From: an uncultured bacterium
GTDB lineage: Bacteria > CALINM01
Assembly: GCA_938045315.1 (NCBI GenBank)
Contig: CALINM010000054.1
Location: 1 to 28,000 of the forward strand
Length of the DNA: 28,000 bases
Direction of reading: 5' to 3'
The translations under genes and the position numbers were made by a program. Shown here piece after piece: positions 15,699-23,697 of the stretch (positions within the stretch are counted from its first letter, which is position 1; the number at the start of each line of letters is the position of its first letter). The notes beneath the pieces are model-generated. The model was not told the DNA's origin. It worked only from the letters and a program-made list of their open reading frames with translations, and did no database searches.

Positions 15699-17666
15699 AT
15701 GAGATATGCAGAGGCAGGCTTTAATTTAGAAATTGATTTATCAACAGGTAATATTGAAAAAGTTGCAACGGATCCCAAAGATACGGAGGACTACTTAGGA
15801 GGATTAGGTACTAATGCAAAAATTATCTGGGATAGAATTGCTGGTGATACAGATCCATTTTCAGAAGATAATGTTTTAATATTTAGTTCAGGGCTTTTAT
15901 GTGGCACTCCAGCATATGGTGCTAATAGAACTATTATATCTTCCATTTCCCCTCAAACAAAACTCTTTGCCTTTTCTATGACGGGTGGGTTTTTTGCGCC
16001 TGAATTAAAGCAAGCAGGTTATGATAAAGTAATTTTGCGTGGGAAGTCACCTAACTGGATATATGTTTACATAAATAATGATAAAGTTGAATTAAGAGAT
16101 GCTACTCATTTGCTTGGTAAGAGCACTTATGAAACCTTGGAAGCTATAAGAGATGAGATAAACGATCCCCGTGCTCAGGGACTTGCCATTGGTCTTGCAG
16201 GAGAAAATAGGGTCTTCTTTGCATCAATCGAAACTCATAGGGGCAGTGCAAGTAGACTTGGTCTTGGTGCTGTGATGGGAGATAAAAAAGTTAAAGCAAT
16301 TGTTGTTCGAGGCACTAAAGATTTAAGTATTGCAAAGCCTATGGAATTCATGAATGAATGCAGTAAAGTTTTAGATTATATGATGTATAGACTTCAAAAT
16401 CCCATAAAAGGTGTTCCTGCTATACTTTCTTTGATTGGTTCTCCCCAGGAGATGTTACTACACGATGAAGAATGGCATACTAATAATTTTGCCTGGGGTA
16501 ATGCACGAGTTAGAAGAAAGAATTTCTGGAACAGTGAGATAGAAAAAGAATGGTCAGAAACATTAGAGAAAGCAAGGAAAAAGCTCATTAGCTGCTATAA
16601 CTGCCCTATTAGATGTGCTGGTATAATTCAGTTACCCGGCTTTCCTACATATGTTATGAAATGTTATTCTAAAATTACTTATACAATGGCTGCTATGGTA
16701 GATAGTCTTGAGTTTGGGCTTAAAATTGCAGCAAAGGCACAGCATTATGGTGTAGATGGATTTACCACTCCACAAGTTATGGCCTTTGCCATTGAGCTTT
16801 ATGAAAACGGTATACTAACAGATAAAGATTTAGAGGGGATGCCTAAAGAAAGTAAAGAAGAACAATTTTTCTGGTTACTTGATAGAATTGTAAGAAGGGA
16901 AGGTATAGGTGAGTATCTCGCCGATGGAGTTTACTGGGCAGCAAGAAGGATTGGTAAAGGTGCAGAACAGTTTGACAGGAATACAATAAAAAAACACGAG
17001 CAGATACCCATAAAACTTGGCATGCTTAATCCCATTTACTATATCATGTGGTCTACGGGTGAAAAGGTTAATATCACACAAATTGAAGGACAATTTCCAC
17101 AAGCACCGTTCCCATCCAGAGAGTTAAAAGAGGAGTTTATAAAGGATTGGATACAAATCCCCACAGGTAAGGAAGAGAAATTTAAAAGATTTATCATGGA
17201 GTGGGGTGAAGAGGGCAAAAATTTCCCCTTCTGGCCAGAGCCAGAACTAATAGCTGAATTAGTAGAATGGCAGGAGCTTATGCACTATGTTGATGATTCA
17301 TTGGGACTTTGTGCTGGACTTTCTTCCTTTCCCTTGAAACCACCGTATCATATTCATAATTTGCCAGTCTTTATTAAATATGCTACGGGCATTGATTATG
17401 ATGAAGAGAAGCTTTGGAATACTGCTAGTAGAATTAGAAATTTAGTCCGCGCTATAAATATAAAAAGAGGTTTAAAAAGAGAAGACGAAAAACCACCAGA
17501 GGATCATTGGAAAAAAAGATTCCCAGAATATGAGCAGAAATTGCTTGATGAATATTACAAATACAAGGGATGGGATAATAGAGGAATTCCGAAGAGAGAA
17601 ACTCTTGATAAGTTAGGGCTTGGTTATGTTGCTGAGGAGTTTGAGAAGATGGGAGTTTATGATTAG
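15699..17666 (+). CDS. bamB: BamB-like tungsten aldehyde:ferredoxin oxidoreductase-family enzyme
   Basis: The 655-residue protein belongs to the AOR family of tungsten-bispyranopterin enzymes. It is closest in layout and length to BamB, the catalytic subunit of class II benzoyl-CoA reductase. It has the N-terminal GGLGTNAKI and TGGFFAPELKQAGYDKVIL pterin-binding regions and the 4Fe-4S cysteines C299, C302, C306 and C538 (LGLC). It also has E251, H255, E257, H260 and C322, which from memory coincide in number with the active-site residues and tungsten ligand of Geobacter BamB. In BamB the enzyme reduces benzoyl-CoA to a cyclic dienoyl-CoA by using low-potential electrons without ATP. Related AORs of unknown substrate share the fold, so the aromatic substrate is an inference. 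It is first in a sigma-54-driven operon. Confidence 0.82.
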   Translation: MRYAEAGFNLEIDLSTGNIEKVATDPKDTEDYLGGLGTNAKIIWDRIAGDTDPFSEDNVLIFSSGLLCGTPAYGANRTIISSISPQTKLFAFSMTGGFFAPELKQAGYDKVILRGKSPNWIYVYINNDKVELRDATHLLGKSTYETLEAIRDEINDPRAQGLAIGLAGENRVFFASIETHRGSASRLGLGAVMGDKKVKAIVVRGTKDLSIAKPMEFMNECSKVLDYMMYRLQNPIKGVPAILSLIGSPQEMLLHDEEWHTNNFAWGNARVRRKNFWNSEIEKEWSETLEKARKKLISCYNCPIRCAGIIQLPGFPTYVMKCYSKITYTMAAMVDSLEFGLKIAAKAQHYGVDGFTTPQVMAFAIELYENGILTDKDLEGMPKESKEEQFFWLLDRIVRREGIGEYLADGVYWAARRIGKGAEQFDRNTIKKHEQIPIKLGMLNPIYYIMWSTGEKVNITQIEGQFPQAPFPSRELKEEFIKDWIQIPTGKEEKFKRFIMEWGEEGKNFPFWPEPELIAELVEWQELMHYVDDSLGLCAGLSSFPLKPPYHIHNLPVFIKYATGIDYDEEKLWNTASRIRNLVRAINIKRGLKREDEKPPEDHWKKRFPEYEQKLLDEYYKYKGWDNRGIPKRETLDKLGLGYVAEEFEKMGVYD

Positions 17667-17710
17667 TGTGATTTAAAGAGCAATAAAATTGAGATAAGGG
17701 ATTAACAAAT

Positions 17711-18301
17711 ATGGAACTAACTTTAAAAGAGGAGTTAGGTGTGAGTAAAAAGAAAAAAGTAAAATTTATTAAAATTGATTTGGATAAGTGTCATGGTTGT
17801 CGTGCCTGTGAAGTTGCCTGTTCAGCTTTCCATGCAAAGCCAAAATACAGCACAATAAATCCAGCGCGTTCGAGAATTAGGGTATTTAGAGATGAACTGA
17901 GAAATGTCTTTGTCCCTGTATATGCAAGCTTTTATACAAAGGCAGAGTGCCCGGGAAGAAGGGTTTATATTGCTGAGCAAAAGGAACATAGCCCTGATAG
18001 AAAAGAGTATGTGGAGTGTAGTTTTTGTGGAGCAGCATGTCCTTCAAGGGATTTATTTTTTGAACCCGATTCTGGTCTTCCTGTAAAGTGTGATATGTGT
18101 GAAGATGATCCACCAATTGAGACTCCCTGGTGTGTCAAGGTATGTCCCGTTGGTGCACTTGTTGTTGAGGAAAGGGAAGTGGAAATTGCAGAAAGAGAGG
18201 AAGAAAAAGAAGATGAGCTGGAAATTGGTATGGAAGCATTAGCAGATAAATATGGCTGGGATAAAATAATTGATATGGTAGTGAAAAAAAATATCAAGTA
18301 G
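17711..18301 (+). CDS. bamC: BamC-like polyferredoxin electron-transfer subunit
   Basis: The 196-residue protein carries three cysteine groups for 4Fe-4S clusters: C27-x2-C30-x2-C33-x3-C37; C103, C106, C110 in CSFCGAACPSRD; and C127, C130, C141, C145 in the CDMC / WCVKVCPVGA region. C80 may complete the second group. The order is typical of DmsB/HybA-type and BamC proteins that dock to an AOR-family catalytic subunit. The tail (residues 155-196) is highly charged (EREEEKEDELE). No signal peptide is present, so it is cytoplasmic. It follows the AOR gene by 44 bp behind an AAGGG site. It should carry electrons between BamB and the HdrA-like subunit. Confidence 0.8.
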   Translation: MELTLKEELGVSKKKKVKFIKIDLDKCHGCRACEVACSAFHAKPKYSTINPARSRIRVFRDELRNVFVPVYASFYTKAECPGRRVYIAEQKEHSPDRKEYVECSFCGAACPSRDLFFEPDSGLPVKCDMCEDDPPIETPWCVKVCPVGALVVEEREVEIAEREEEKEDELEIGMEALADKYGWDKIIDMVVKKNIK

Positions 18302-18314
18302 TGCTTTATTGTTC

Positions 18315-20849
18315 ATGGAAAATACTGCAGTTTTAAAATTGAGAGATTTTTTTAAGAATCGAGATTATGGCGATGTTTTAATGGTTGGTGGAGGTATAAG
18401 CGGCATACAGGCTGCACTTAATCTTGCTAATTCAGGATTTAAAGTATACCTCTTAGATAAGGCACCTACAATTGGTGGTCATATGGCTATGCTCGACAAA
18501 ACATTTCCTACAAACGATTGCTCTATGTGTATAGAATCGCCAAAATTTGTTGAATGTTACAGGCATCCAAATATTGAACTTCTAACCTCTTCAGAAGTAG
18601 AAAAAGTAACCGGCTCAGCAGGTAATTTTACGGTAACGATAGTAAAAAAACCAAGATATGTTATCGAGTCTAAATGTACTGATTGCACATCCTGTGTAGA
18701 ACATTGTCCTGTAAAATATCCCGATCAATTCAACCAGAATATATCTAAAAACAAGGCAATACATATTTATTTTGCCCAGGCAGTGCCTCTGGTCACCTAC
18801 ATAGATCAGTCATGTCTCTACTTACAGGAAAAAAAGTGTGGTATATGTGAGAGTGTATGCAAAACAAGTGCAATAGATTTTACTCAGAAACCTGAATATA
18901 GAACGCTAAAGGTAGGAGTGATCATAATTTCACCGGGGTTTTCTGCTTTTGATGCTGCAATAATAGAGTTTGGATATGGTAGATATAAAGACATTGTGAC
19001 AGGCCCTGACTACGAGAGGCTTCTATGTGCCACGGGTCCCTTTGAAGGTGAAGTTTTAAGAATAAGCGATCACAAATACCCAGAAAAGATTGCTTGGATT
19101 CATTGTGTTGGTTCAAAAAGTGTGGTAAAAAATTCCAATACTTATTGCTCTTCAGTGTGTTGTACTTATACGCAAAAACAGATTATTCTCACAAAGGGCC
19201 ATGATGAAGATGCAGAATGTGTTGCATTTCATAATGACATAAGATCTTATGGTAAAGATTTTGAGAGATTTTTCAAGAGGGTTGCAATTCTTCCAGGGGT
19301 AAGATTTATTAGAAATTATGTTTCTGTTGTGGGTGAAAATCAGGAAAATAAAAATGTGATATTAAGATACTCTACTTTTGACAAGGGTGTTGTTCAGGAA
19401 GAGTTTGATATGGTAGTTTTATCAGTGGGATTGAATCCGCCTGCTGATAATGAAAAGATTAGGGATATATTTGGTATAAAACTAAACAATAAAGGCTTTT
19501 CCTCATCAAACTACTTCGATCCCGTTGAAACAAATGTGAAGGGTATATTTGTAAGTGTTGCCTTTCTTGGGCCTATGGATATCCCTGAAGCAGTTTTTAC
19601 AGCAAGTTCAGCTGTTTCAAAGTGTGGAGAAATTCTTAAAAATGAAAGATGGAAATTATCAAAGGAAAGGGAGTATCCATTCACCCTTGAAAATCTTGAT
19701 ATAAAAACTTTTCTGGATAATCTAATAAAAATGGTTTTTAAGCATCCATTAACGCATGTTTATATGGGTGGAAAAGTAGTAGAATCAACAGGTTATGTGG
19801 GTAACTTTTTAACCAAAATAGAAACTTCAAATAATAAAACTTTTGAAATTAAACACGGTGCAACTGTAATAGCGGTAGGAGCTAAAGAATATAAGCCAGA
19901 AGAATATTTATATGGTAAATCGAATCTTGTAAAGACCAATTTAGAATTAGAAAATATGATTGGAAGGAGAGAAAAAAGCCTTTTAGAAGCAGAAAGTGTA
20001 GGATTTATACAATGTGTGGGTTGTAGAAACGAAGAGAGAAGTTATTGTTCAAAAATTTGTTATACTAATAGCATTAAGCTTGCAATAAAACTAAAAGAGA
20101 TTGATCAAAGAAAGGATATTTATGTTTTTTTTAGAGATATGAGGACTTATGGTTTTAGAGAGGACTATTTCAGTAAAGCTTCAGAGCTTGGTGTTAAATT
20201 TATAAGATATGATGCAGATAACCCACCTATTGTTGAGGATACAGGTGACGATAAAACACTTAATATTAGAGCCTTTGACCATGTACTTAACAAAATGCTT
20301 GAAGTCTCAGTTAATTATTTATTCCTTGCCAGTGCTGTAATCCCAAACGAAGATGCTGCAACCGTAGCTAAGTACTTTAAGGTTAATCTTGGTACAGATG
20401 GATTCTTTCAAGAAGCTCATGTAAAATTAAGACCAGTGGATTTCGGTGCCGAAGGGGTTTATTTATGTGGTACAGCCCATTACCCAAAATTTATAAACGA
20501 GACTATAAGTCAGGCTTACGCAGCAGCAGGAAGAGTAGTAACACTCCTTTCCCATGACACTATTGTGGCTTCAGGTTCGGTATGTGTTGTGAATGAAAAA
20601 AGCTGTATTGGATGTGGTGCCTGCGTGGATGCTTGTACTTACGGCGCTATTGAGCTAAAAAAAACAAATTTTGGACACAAAGCAACTGTAAATCCCATAT
20701 TATTCAAAGGGGATGGACTATGTAATTCTAAATGTCTCACATATGCAATTTCACTAAAGCACTTTACTGAAGATCAGTTAATAAAGCAGATTTTGGCAAC
20801 AAAAGAAAAAGAGGCTGATGAAAAATTAATGCTCAATGGAGTAGCATGA
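18315..20849 (+). CDS. bamE: BamE-like HdrA flavoprotein with FeS domains
   Basis: ATG 18315 gives 844 residues; a TTG two codons upstream is possible, and neither start has a clear ribosome-binding site. The N-terminus binds FAD (VGGGISGIQAALNLA) and has the HdrA motif TFPTNDCSMCIESPK. A ferredoxin insert follows (KCTDCTSCVEHCP and KCGICESVCK), then two CVG-type stretches with IHCVGSKS and IQCVGCRNEERSYCSKIC. The C-terminal ferredoxin has a complete first motif (C764, C767, C770, C774). The second reads LFKGDGLCNSKC, with F797 and D800 where cysteines are expected and only C803 and C807 left. HdrA-like BamE is thought to split or confurcate electrons at its flavin. The ORF is intact and overlaps the next gene. 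Confidence 0.8.
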   Translation: MENTAVLKLRDFFKNRDYGDVLMVGGGISGIQAALNLANSGFKVYLLDKAPTIGGHMAMLDKTFPTNDCSMCIESPKFVECYRHPNIELLTSSEVEKVTGSAGNFTVTIVKKPRYVIESKCTDCTSCVEHCPVKYPDQFNQNISKNKAIHIYFAQAVPLVTYIDQSCLYLQEKKCGICESVCKTSAIDFTQKPEYRTLKVGVIIISPGFSAFDAAIIEFGYGRYKDIVTGPDYERLLCATGPFEGEVLRISDHKYPEKIAWIHCVGSKSVVKNSNTYCSSVCCTYTQKQIILTKGHDEDAECVAFHNDIRSYGKDFERFFKRVAILPGVRFIRNYVSVVGENQENKNVILRYSTFDKGVVQEEFDMVVLSVGLNPPADNEKIRDIFGIKLNNKGFSSSNYFDPVETNVKGIFVSVAFLGPMDIPEAVFTASSAVSKCGEILKNERWKLSKEREYPFTLENLDIKTFLDNLIKMVFKHPLTHVYMGGKVVESTGYVGNFLTKIETSNNKTFEIKHGATVIAVGAKEYKPEEYLYGKSNLVKTNLELENMIGRREKSLLEAESVGFIQCVGCRNEERSYCSKICYTNSIKLAIKLKEIDQRKDIYVFFRDMRTYGFREDYFSKASELGVKFIRYDADNPPIVEDTGDDKTLNIRAFDHVLNKMLEVSVNYLFLASAVIPNEDAATVAKYFKVNLGTDGFFQEAHVKLRPVDFGAEGVYLCGTAHYPKFINETISQAYAAAGRVVTLLSHDTIVASGSVCVVNEKSCIGCGACVDACTYGAIELKKTNFGHKATVNPILFKGDGLCNSKCLTYAISLKHFTEDQLIKQILATKEKEADEKLMLNGVA

Positions 20850-21692
20850 TGAAAACTACGAAATATAAGCCTAAAATGATTGGGTTTGTTTGTAACTGGT
20901 GTTGTTATGGAGGAGCAGATTTAGCAGATGTATCTCATTTCCAGTATCCTCCATATATTTAGATTGGTAAGGGTTATGTGTTCAGGTAGAATAGATTTTT
21001 CACATATTTTTACTTCTTTTATGACAGGTTATGGTGGTGTTTTCGTTGGTGGCTGCCATCTTGGAGACTGTCACTACATTACTAACGGTAACTATGATGC
21101 TATTAGTCTAGTTCAGCTTGCAAAGAAGATATTAGAATACATTGGGATCAATCCCATCAGGCTTAGGATAGAGTGGGTATCAGTATGAGAAGGAATCAGA
21201 TTTGCAAATATTATGAATGAATTTAGTGATCAGATTTTGCAACCTGGCCCTTTAGGGTTCAAAGAAAACTTAGATTTAGTAACAGTGAAGAGTAAGATAA
21301 AAGAGGTTATGAGGTTAGTGTCATACATAAAAATTGCAAAAAGAGACAAACTAAAAACAAGATTTTTCGAGACAAAAATGTACGATGATCTTTTTACCAC
21401 AGAGGAAGTCAAAGATTTAATTGAAAACGTCCCCAATTACTGGATAGATCCTGCAAAATGTACTGCTTGCACAATATGTGCTAAGAGATCTCCTGTAGAT
21501 GCAATAGAAGGTGATAAGGGAATAATTCATGTTATAGATCAGCAAAAATGTATCAAATGTGGCACCTGTTATGATGCTTGTCCAGATAAATTTAAAGCCC
21601 TTCAAAGGCTTGTTAATATGCAGATTTCAGTACCACTGCCATTTGATGCAAGGCAGAAAATAAGAAAAGTTGAAAATGTAAAAGGGATTTAG
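20849..21692 (+). pseudogene. bamF: BamF-like MvhD-ferredoxin fusion gene, interrupted by frameshift and in-frame TGA
   Basis: Three pieces in two frames make one MvhD-type protein of about 280 residues. From ATG 20849, 37 codons encode the 2Fe-2S start (FVCNWCCYGGADLA) and stop at TAG 20960-20962. Dropping one T at 20958-20960 restores RLVRVMCSGR and GGCHLGDCHYI, up to RIEWVSV. A TGA (21186-21188, codon 113) follows, and the same frame continues with EGIRFANIMNEFSDQI into a two-cluster ferredoxin domain ending at 21692. Its first motif, C204-x2-C207-x2-C210-x3-S214-P, has serine for the fourth ligand cysteine; the second motif is complete. MvhD passes electrons to HdrA. Decay is the simplest reading. 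Sequencing error, programmed frameshift, or selenocysteine at TGA are alternatives. Confidence 0.8.
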
Positions 21693-21722
21693 AAAAAAGC
21701 AATTTTTTTTAAGGAGTATAAA

Positions 21723-22880
21723 ATGGAAATATTCGAGCCTTTTAAAGAAGCGATAGAAGAGATAAATCAAGCAGGTGGTGAAAGAACAAAACTATGCTTC
21801 CAGTGTGGTAAGTGTGATAGTGTTTGTCCCTGGAATAGAGTTAGAAATTTTAGTATGAGAAGACTTATAAGAGAAGCTAATTTTGGCTTATCGGAGATAG
21901 AAAAAGACGATATTTGGCTTTGTACAACTTGTGGAAAATGCCCCCAAAGATGTCCAAGAGATGTTAGACAAATAGAAGATACTGTTGCTGTGAGAAGAAT
22001 TGCTAATGTTTATAATGTTTTTTCAGATACTGCTAAACCCATTAAAACTGTATCCTCCGGGCTAAAAACCGAAGGTAATCCCTTTGGCGAAGAACGCTCA
22101 AAAAGATATGCATGGGCAGAGGGACTTAATTTAAAAAAATTTGAAGAGGGTATGGAATATCTTTTCTTTACTGACTGCTATCTTTGCTATGATCCAAGGA
22201 TGAAAAAAGTAGCAAAAATGACTGTAAACATTTTAAATTCCTCAGGCATTGAATATGGAATTTTAGGGGAAATGGAAAATTGCTGTGGAGAAAGTATAAG
22301 AAAAACAGGCAATGAAGAGTTATTCAAAAAGTTAGCAAAGGAAAACATAAAAAACTTTATAGATAGGGGAGTGCAGAAAATCATTGTTAGTTCACCTCAT
22401 TGTCTCTATACATTTAAAAATGAGTATTCGCAATTTAAAGTAAATTTTGAAGTTATACATATTGTTGAACTTTTATATAAGCTTATACTGGAAGGGAAGC
22501 TTAAGTTTAATGGTAGTTTAAAAAAGAAAGTTGTTTATCATGACCCCTGTTATTTAGGAAGACACAGCGGGATTTATGATGAACCAAGAGAGTTATTAAA
22601 ATCTATACCAGGATTAACACTTCTCGAGATGGAAGAAGAAAGAGAGGAATCACTATGTTGCGGTATGGGAGGTGGTAGGGTGTGGATGGAAACACACAAA
22701 AACGAGAGATTCTCAAATATTAGAATTGAACAGGCAATAAATGCAGGAGCTGAAATACTTGTTACAGCATGTCCCTATTGCATCACAAACTTTGAAGATA
22801 CAAGAGTAGTATTAGGTTTGGAAGATAAAATTGAGATTAGAGATATAACAGAAATTATTGCTGAGGTTGCTTTTGTTTAA
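21723..22880 (+). CDS. bamD: BamD-like HdrD/HdrBC-type FeS protein
   Basis: The 385-residue protein has an N-terminal HdrC-like ferredoxin with two clusters (C25, C28, C31, C35 and C67, C70, C73, C77). Two CCG domains of the HdrB type follow, with NCCGESIRKTG and SLCCGMGGGR plus their partner cysteines (DCYLC, SPHC, DPCYLG, ACPYC). CCG domains bind non-cubane or 4Fe-4S clusters and in Hdr proteins reduce disulfides. In the Bam complex BamD is an electron-transfer subunit next to BamE. All ligand cysteines look intact, in contrast to the gene before it. AAGGAG precedes the ATG, 30 bp after the ferredoxin stop. It is the last gene of the cluster. BamGHI (NuoEFG-like) do not follow. Confidence 0.82.
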   Translation: MEIFEPFKEAIEEINQAGGERTKLCFQCGKCDSVCPWNRVRNFSMRRLIREANFGLSEIEKDDIWLCTTCGKCPQRCPRDVRQIEDTVAVRRIANVYNVFSDTAKPIKTVSSGLKTEGNPFGEERSKRYAWAEGLNLKKFEEGMEYLFFTDCYLCYDPRMKKVAKMTVNILNSSGIEYGILGEMENCCGESIRKTGNEELFKKLAKENIKNFIDRGVQKIIVSSPHCLYTFKNEYSQFKVNFEVIHIVELLYKLILEGKLKFNGSLKKKVVYHDPCYLGRHSGIYDEPRELLKSIPGLTLLEMEEEREESLCCGMGGGRVWMETHKNERFSNIRIEQAINAGAEILVTACPYCITNFEDTRVVLGLEDKIEIRDITEIIAEVAFV

Positions 22881-23048
22881 GAAAGTTATTTAATTGTCTT
22901 TACGATGCAAAAGTTCATATTAAAATGTAGTAAAATTTTATTTTTTTATGTAGAATAGCAAATTTTTGCAAAATATAAATAAATCTGTCTTATCAATTTA
23001 CATCAAGATTGCTCATTTATTACTTTTAACCTATTTAATTTTTTTAAG

Positions 23049-23077
23049 TTGACATATTTTCAAAAAAGCTGTATGTT
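23049..23077 (+). promoter_or_regulatory. Sigma-70 promoter of the surface-sugar operon
   Basis: TTGACA (23049-23054), a 17-bp spacer and TATGTT (23072-23077) form a good promoter. The expected start point, six or seven bases after the -10 box, falls on the first ATG at 23084, so the message may be leaderless. Confidence 0.78.
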
Positions 23078-23083
23078 CAAAGC

Positions 23084-23683
23084 ATGAACGGTAAAAAAGA
23101 GAAGATGGATGAATCTATTACATTAAAATTACTTGAAGAGATTGAACAAAATAGGGACATATCCCAAAGATCCCTTAGCAGCAAGCTTGGGATTGCTCTT
23201 GGTCTTGTGAACACTTATATCAAGCTTCTTGTAAAAAAAGGTTATATAAGAATATCAAATTTTCCAAAAAGCAGATATACATATTTAATTACACCGGAAG
23301 GTTTGTCTGAAAAATCAAGACTTGTTTACAAGCATCTTAGTTATTACAATAACATGTTTAGAAAGGTTAGGGATGATTCAAGAAAGATTTTCAAAGAATT
23401 AGCCACTAAAGGAGTTAAAAAGGTTGCCTTTGTGGGAGTTGATGAATTTGCCGAAATTGCTTTTTTATCACTAATAGAGGCTGATTTAACCCTTGAAGGT
23501 ATTTATGATAATCAACATATAGGAGAATTGTTTCTTAAAAACCGTGTAAAATCCTTGGATAAATTGCTTGATAGTGATTTTAACTACATACTTATAACAT
23601 CAATTAAAAGAAGAACAATGCTTTATAATGATTTGATAAACTTAAAAATTAAAAGAGAAAAGATTGCATCTTTATTTGATTAA
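23084..23683 (+). CDS. Winged-helix regulator with Rossmann-like C-terminal half, head of surface-sugar operon
   Basis: The first ~75 residues form a winged helix (RDISQRSLSSKLGIALGLVN recognition region, then LVKKGYIRI and the YLITPEG wing) as in EPS-associated MarR-like regulators. The C-terminal ~90 residues (from KKVAFVGVDEFAEIAFLSL) look like a small Rossmann domain with VGV-type nucleotide-binding loop, GIYDN and YILITS strands, as in sugar-nucleotide or CoA-type sensor domains. I infer a ligand-sensing regulator of the operon it heads. ATG 23084 (199 residues) sits on the predicted transcription start and has no ribosome-binding site. ATG 23105, with a GAGAAG before it, would give 192 residues and cannot be ruled out. 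wbpA follows 14 bp later. Confidence 0.72.
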   Translation: MNGKKEKMDESITLKLLEEIEQNRDISQRSLSSKLGIALGLVNTYIKLLVKKGYIRISNFPKSRYTYLITPEGLSEKSRLVYKHLSYYNNMFRKVRDDSRKIFKELATKGVKKVAFVGVDEFAEIAFLSLIEADLTLEGIYDNQHIGELFLKNRVKSLDKLLDSDFNYILITSIKRRTMLYNDLINLKIKREKIASLFD

Positions 23684-23697
23684 AAAGAGAGGTTTTT

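Noticed and set aside
18309-18314. TTG start for the BamE-like gene
   Set aside because: ATG two codons later fits equally well and no ribosome-binding site favours the TTG. The difference is only two residues.
20928-21188. Separate 86-codon gene
   Set aside because: Its first codons (MYLISSILHI) are out-of-frame reading of the MvhD N-terminus. From RLVRVMCSGR on it is the middle of the broken BamF-like gene.
21213-21692. Independent 159-residue ferredoxin gene
   Set aside because: It is in frame with the MvhD part across the TGA, begins inside the conserved MvhD C-terminal stretch (MNEFSDQI) and has no ribosome-binding site. It is better read as the ferredoxin domain of the same gene.
22881-23048. 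Terminator after the bamD-like gene (TAAAATTTTA followed by T run near 22931-22948)
   Set aside because: The palindrome has only A/T pairs and no loop, so a stable hairpin is unlikely. A short GCAAA-TT-TTTGC repeat nearby is not followed by T. I see no convincing terminator here.
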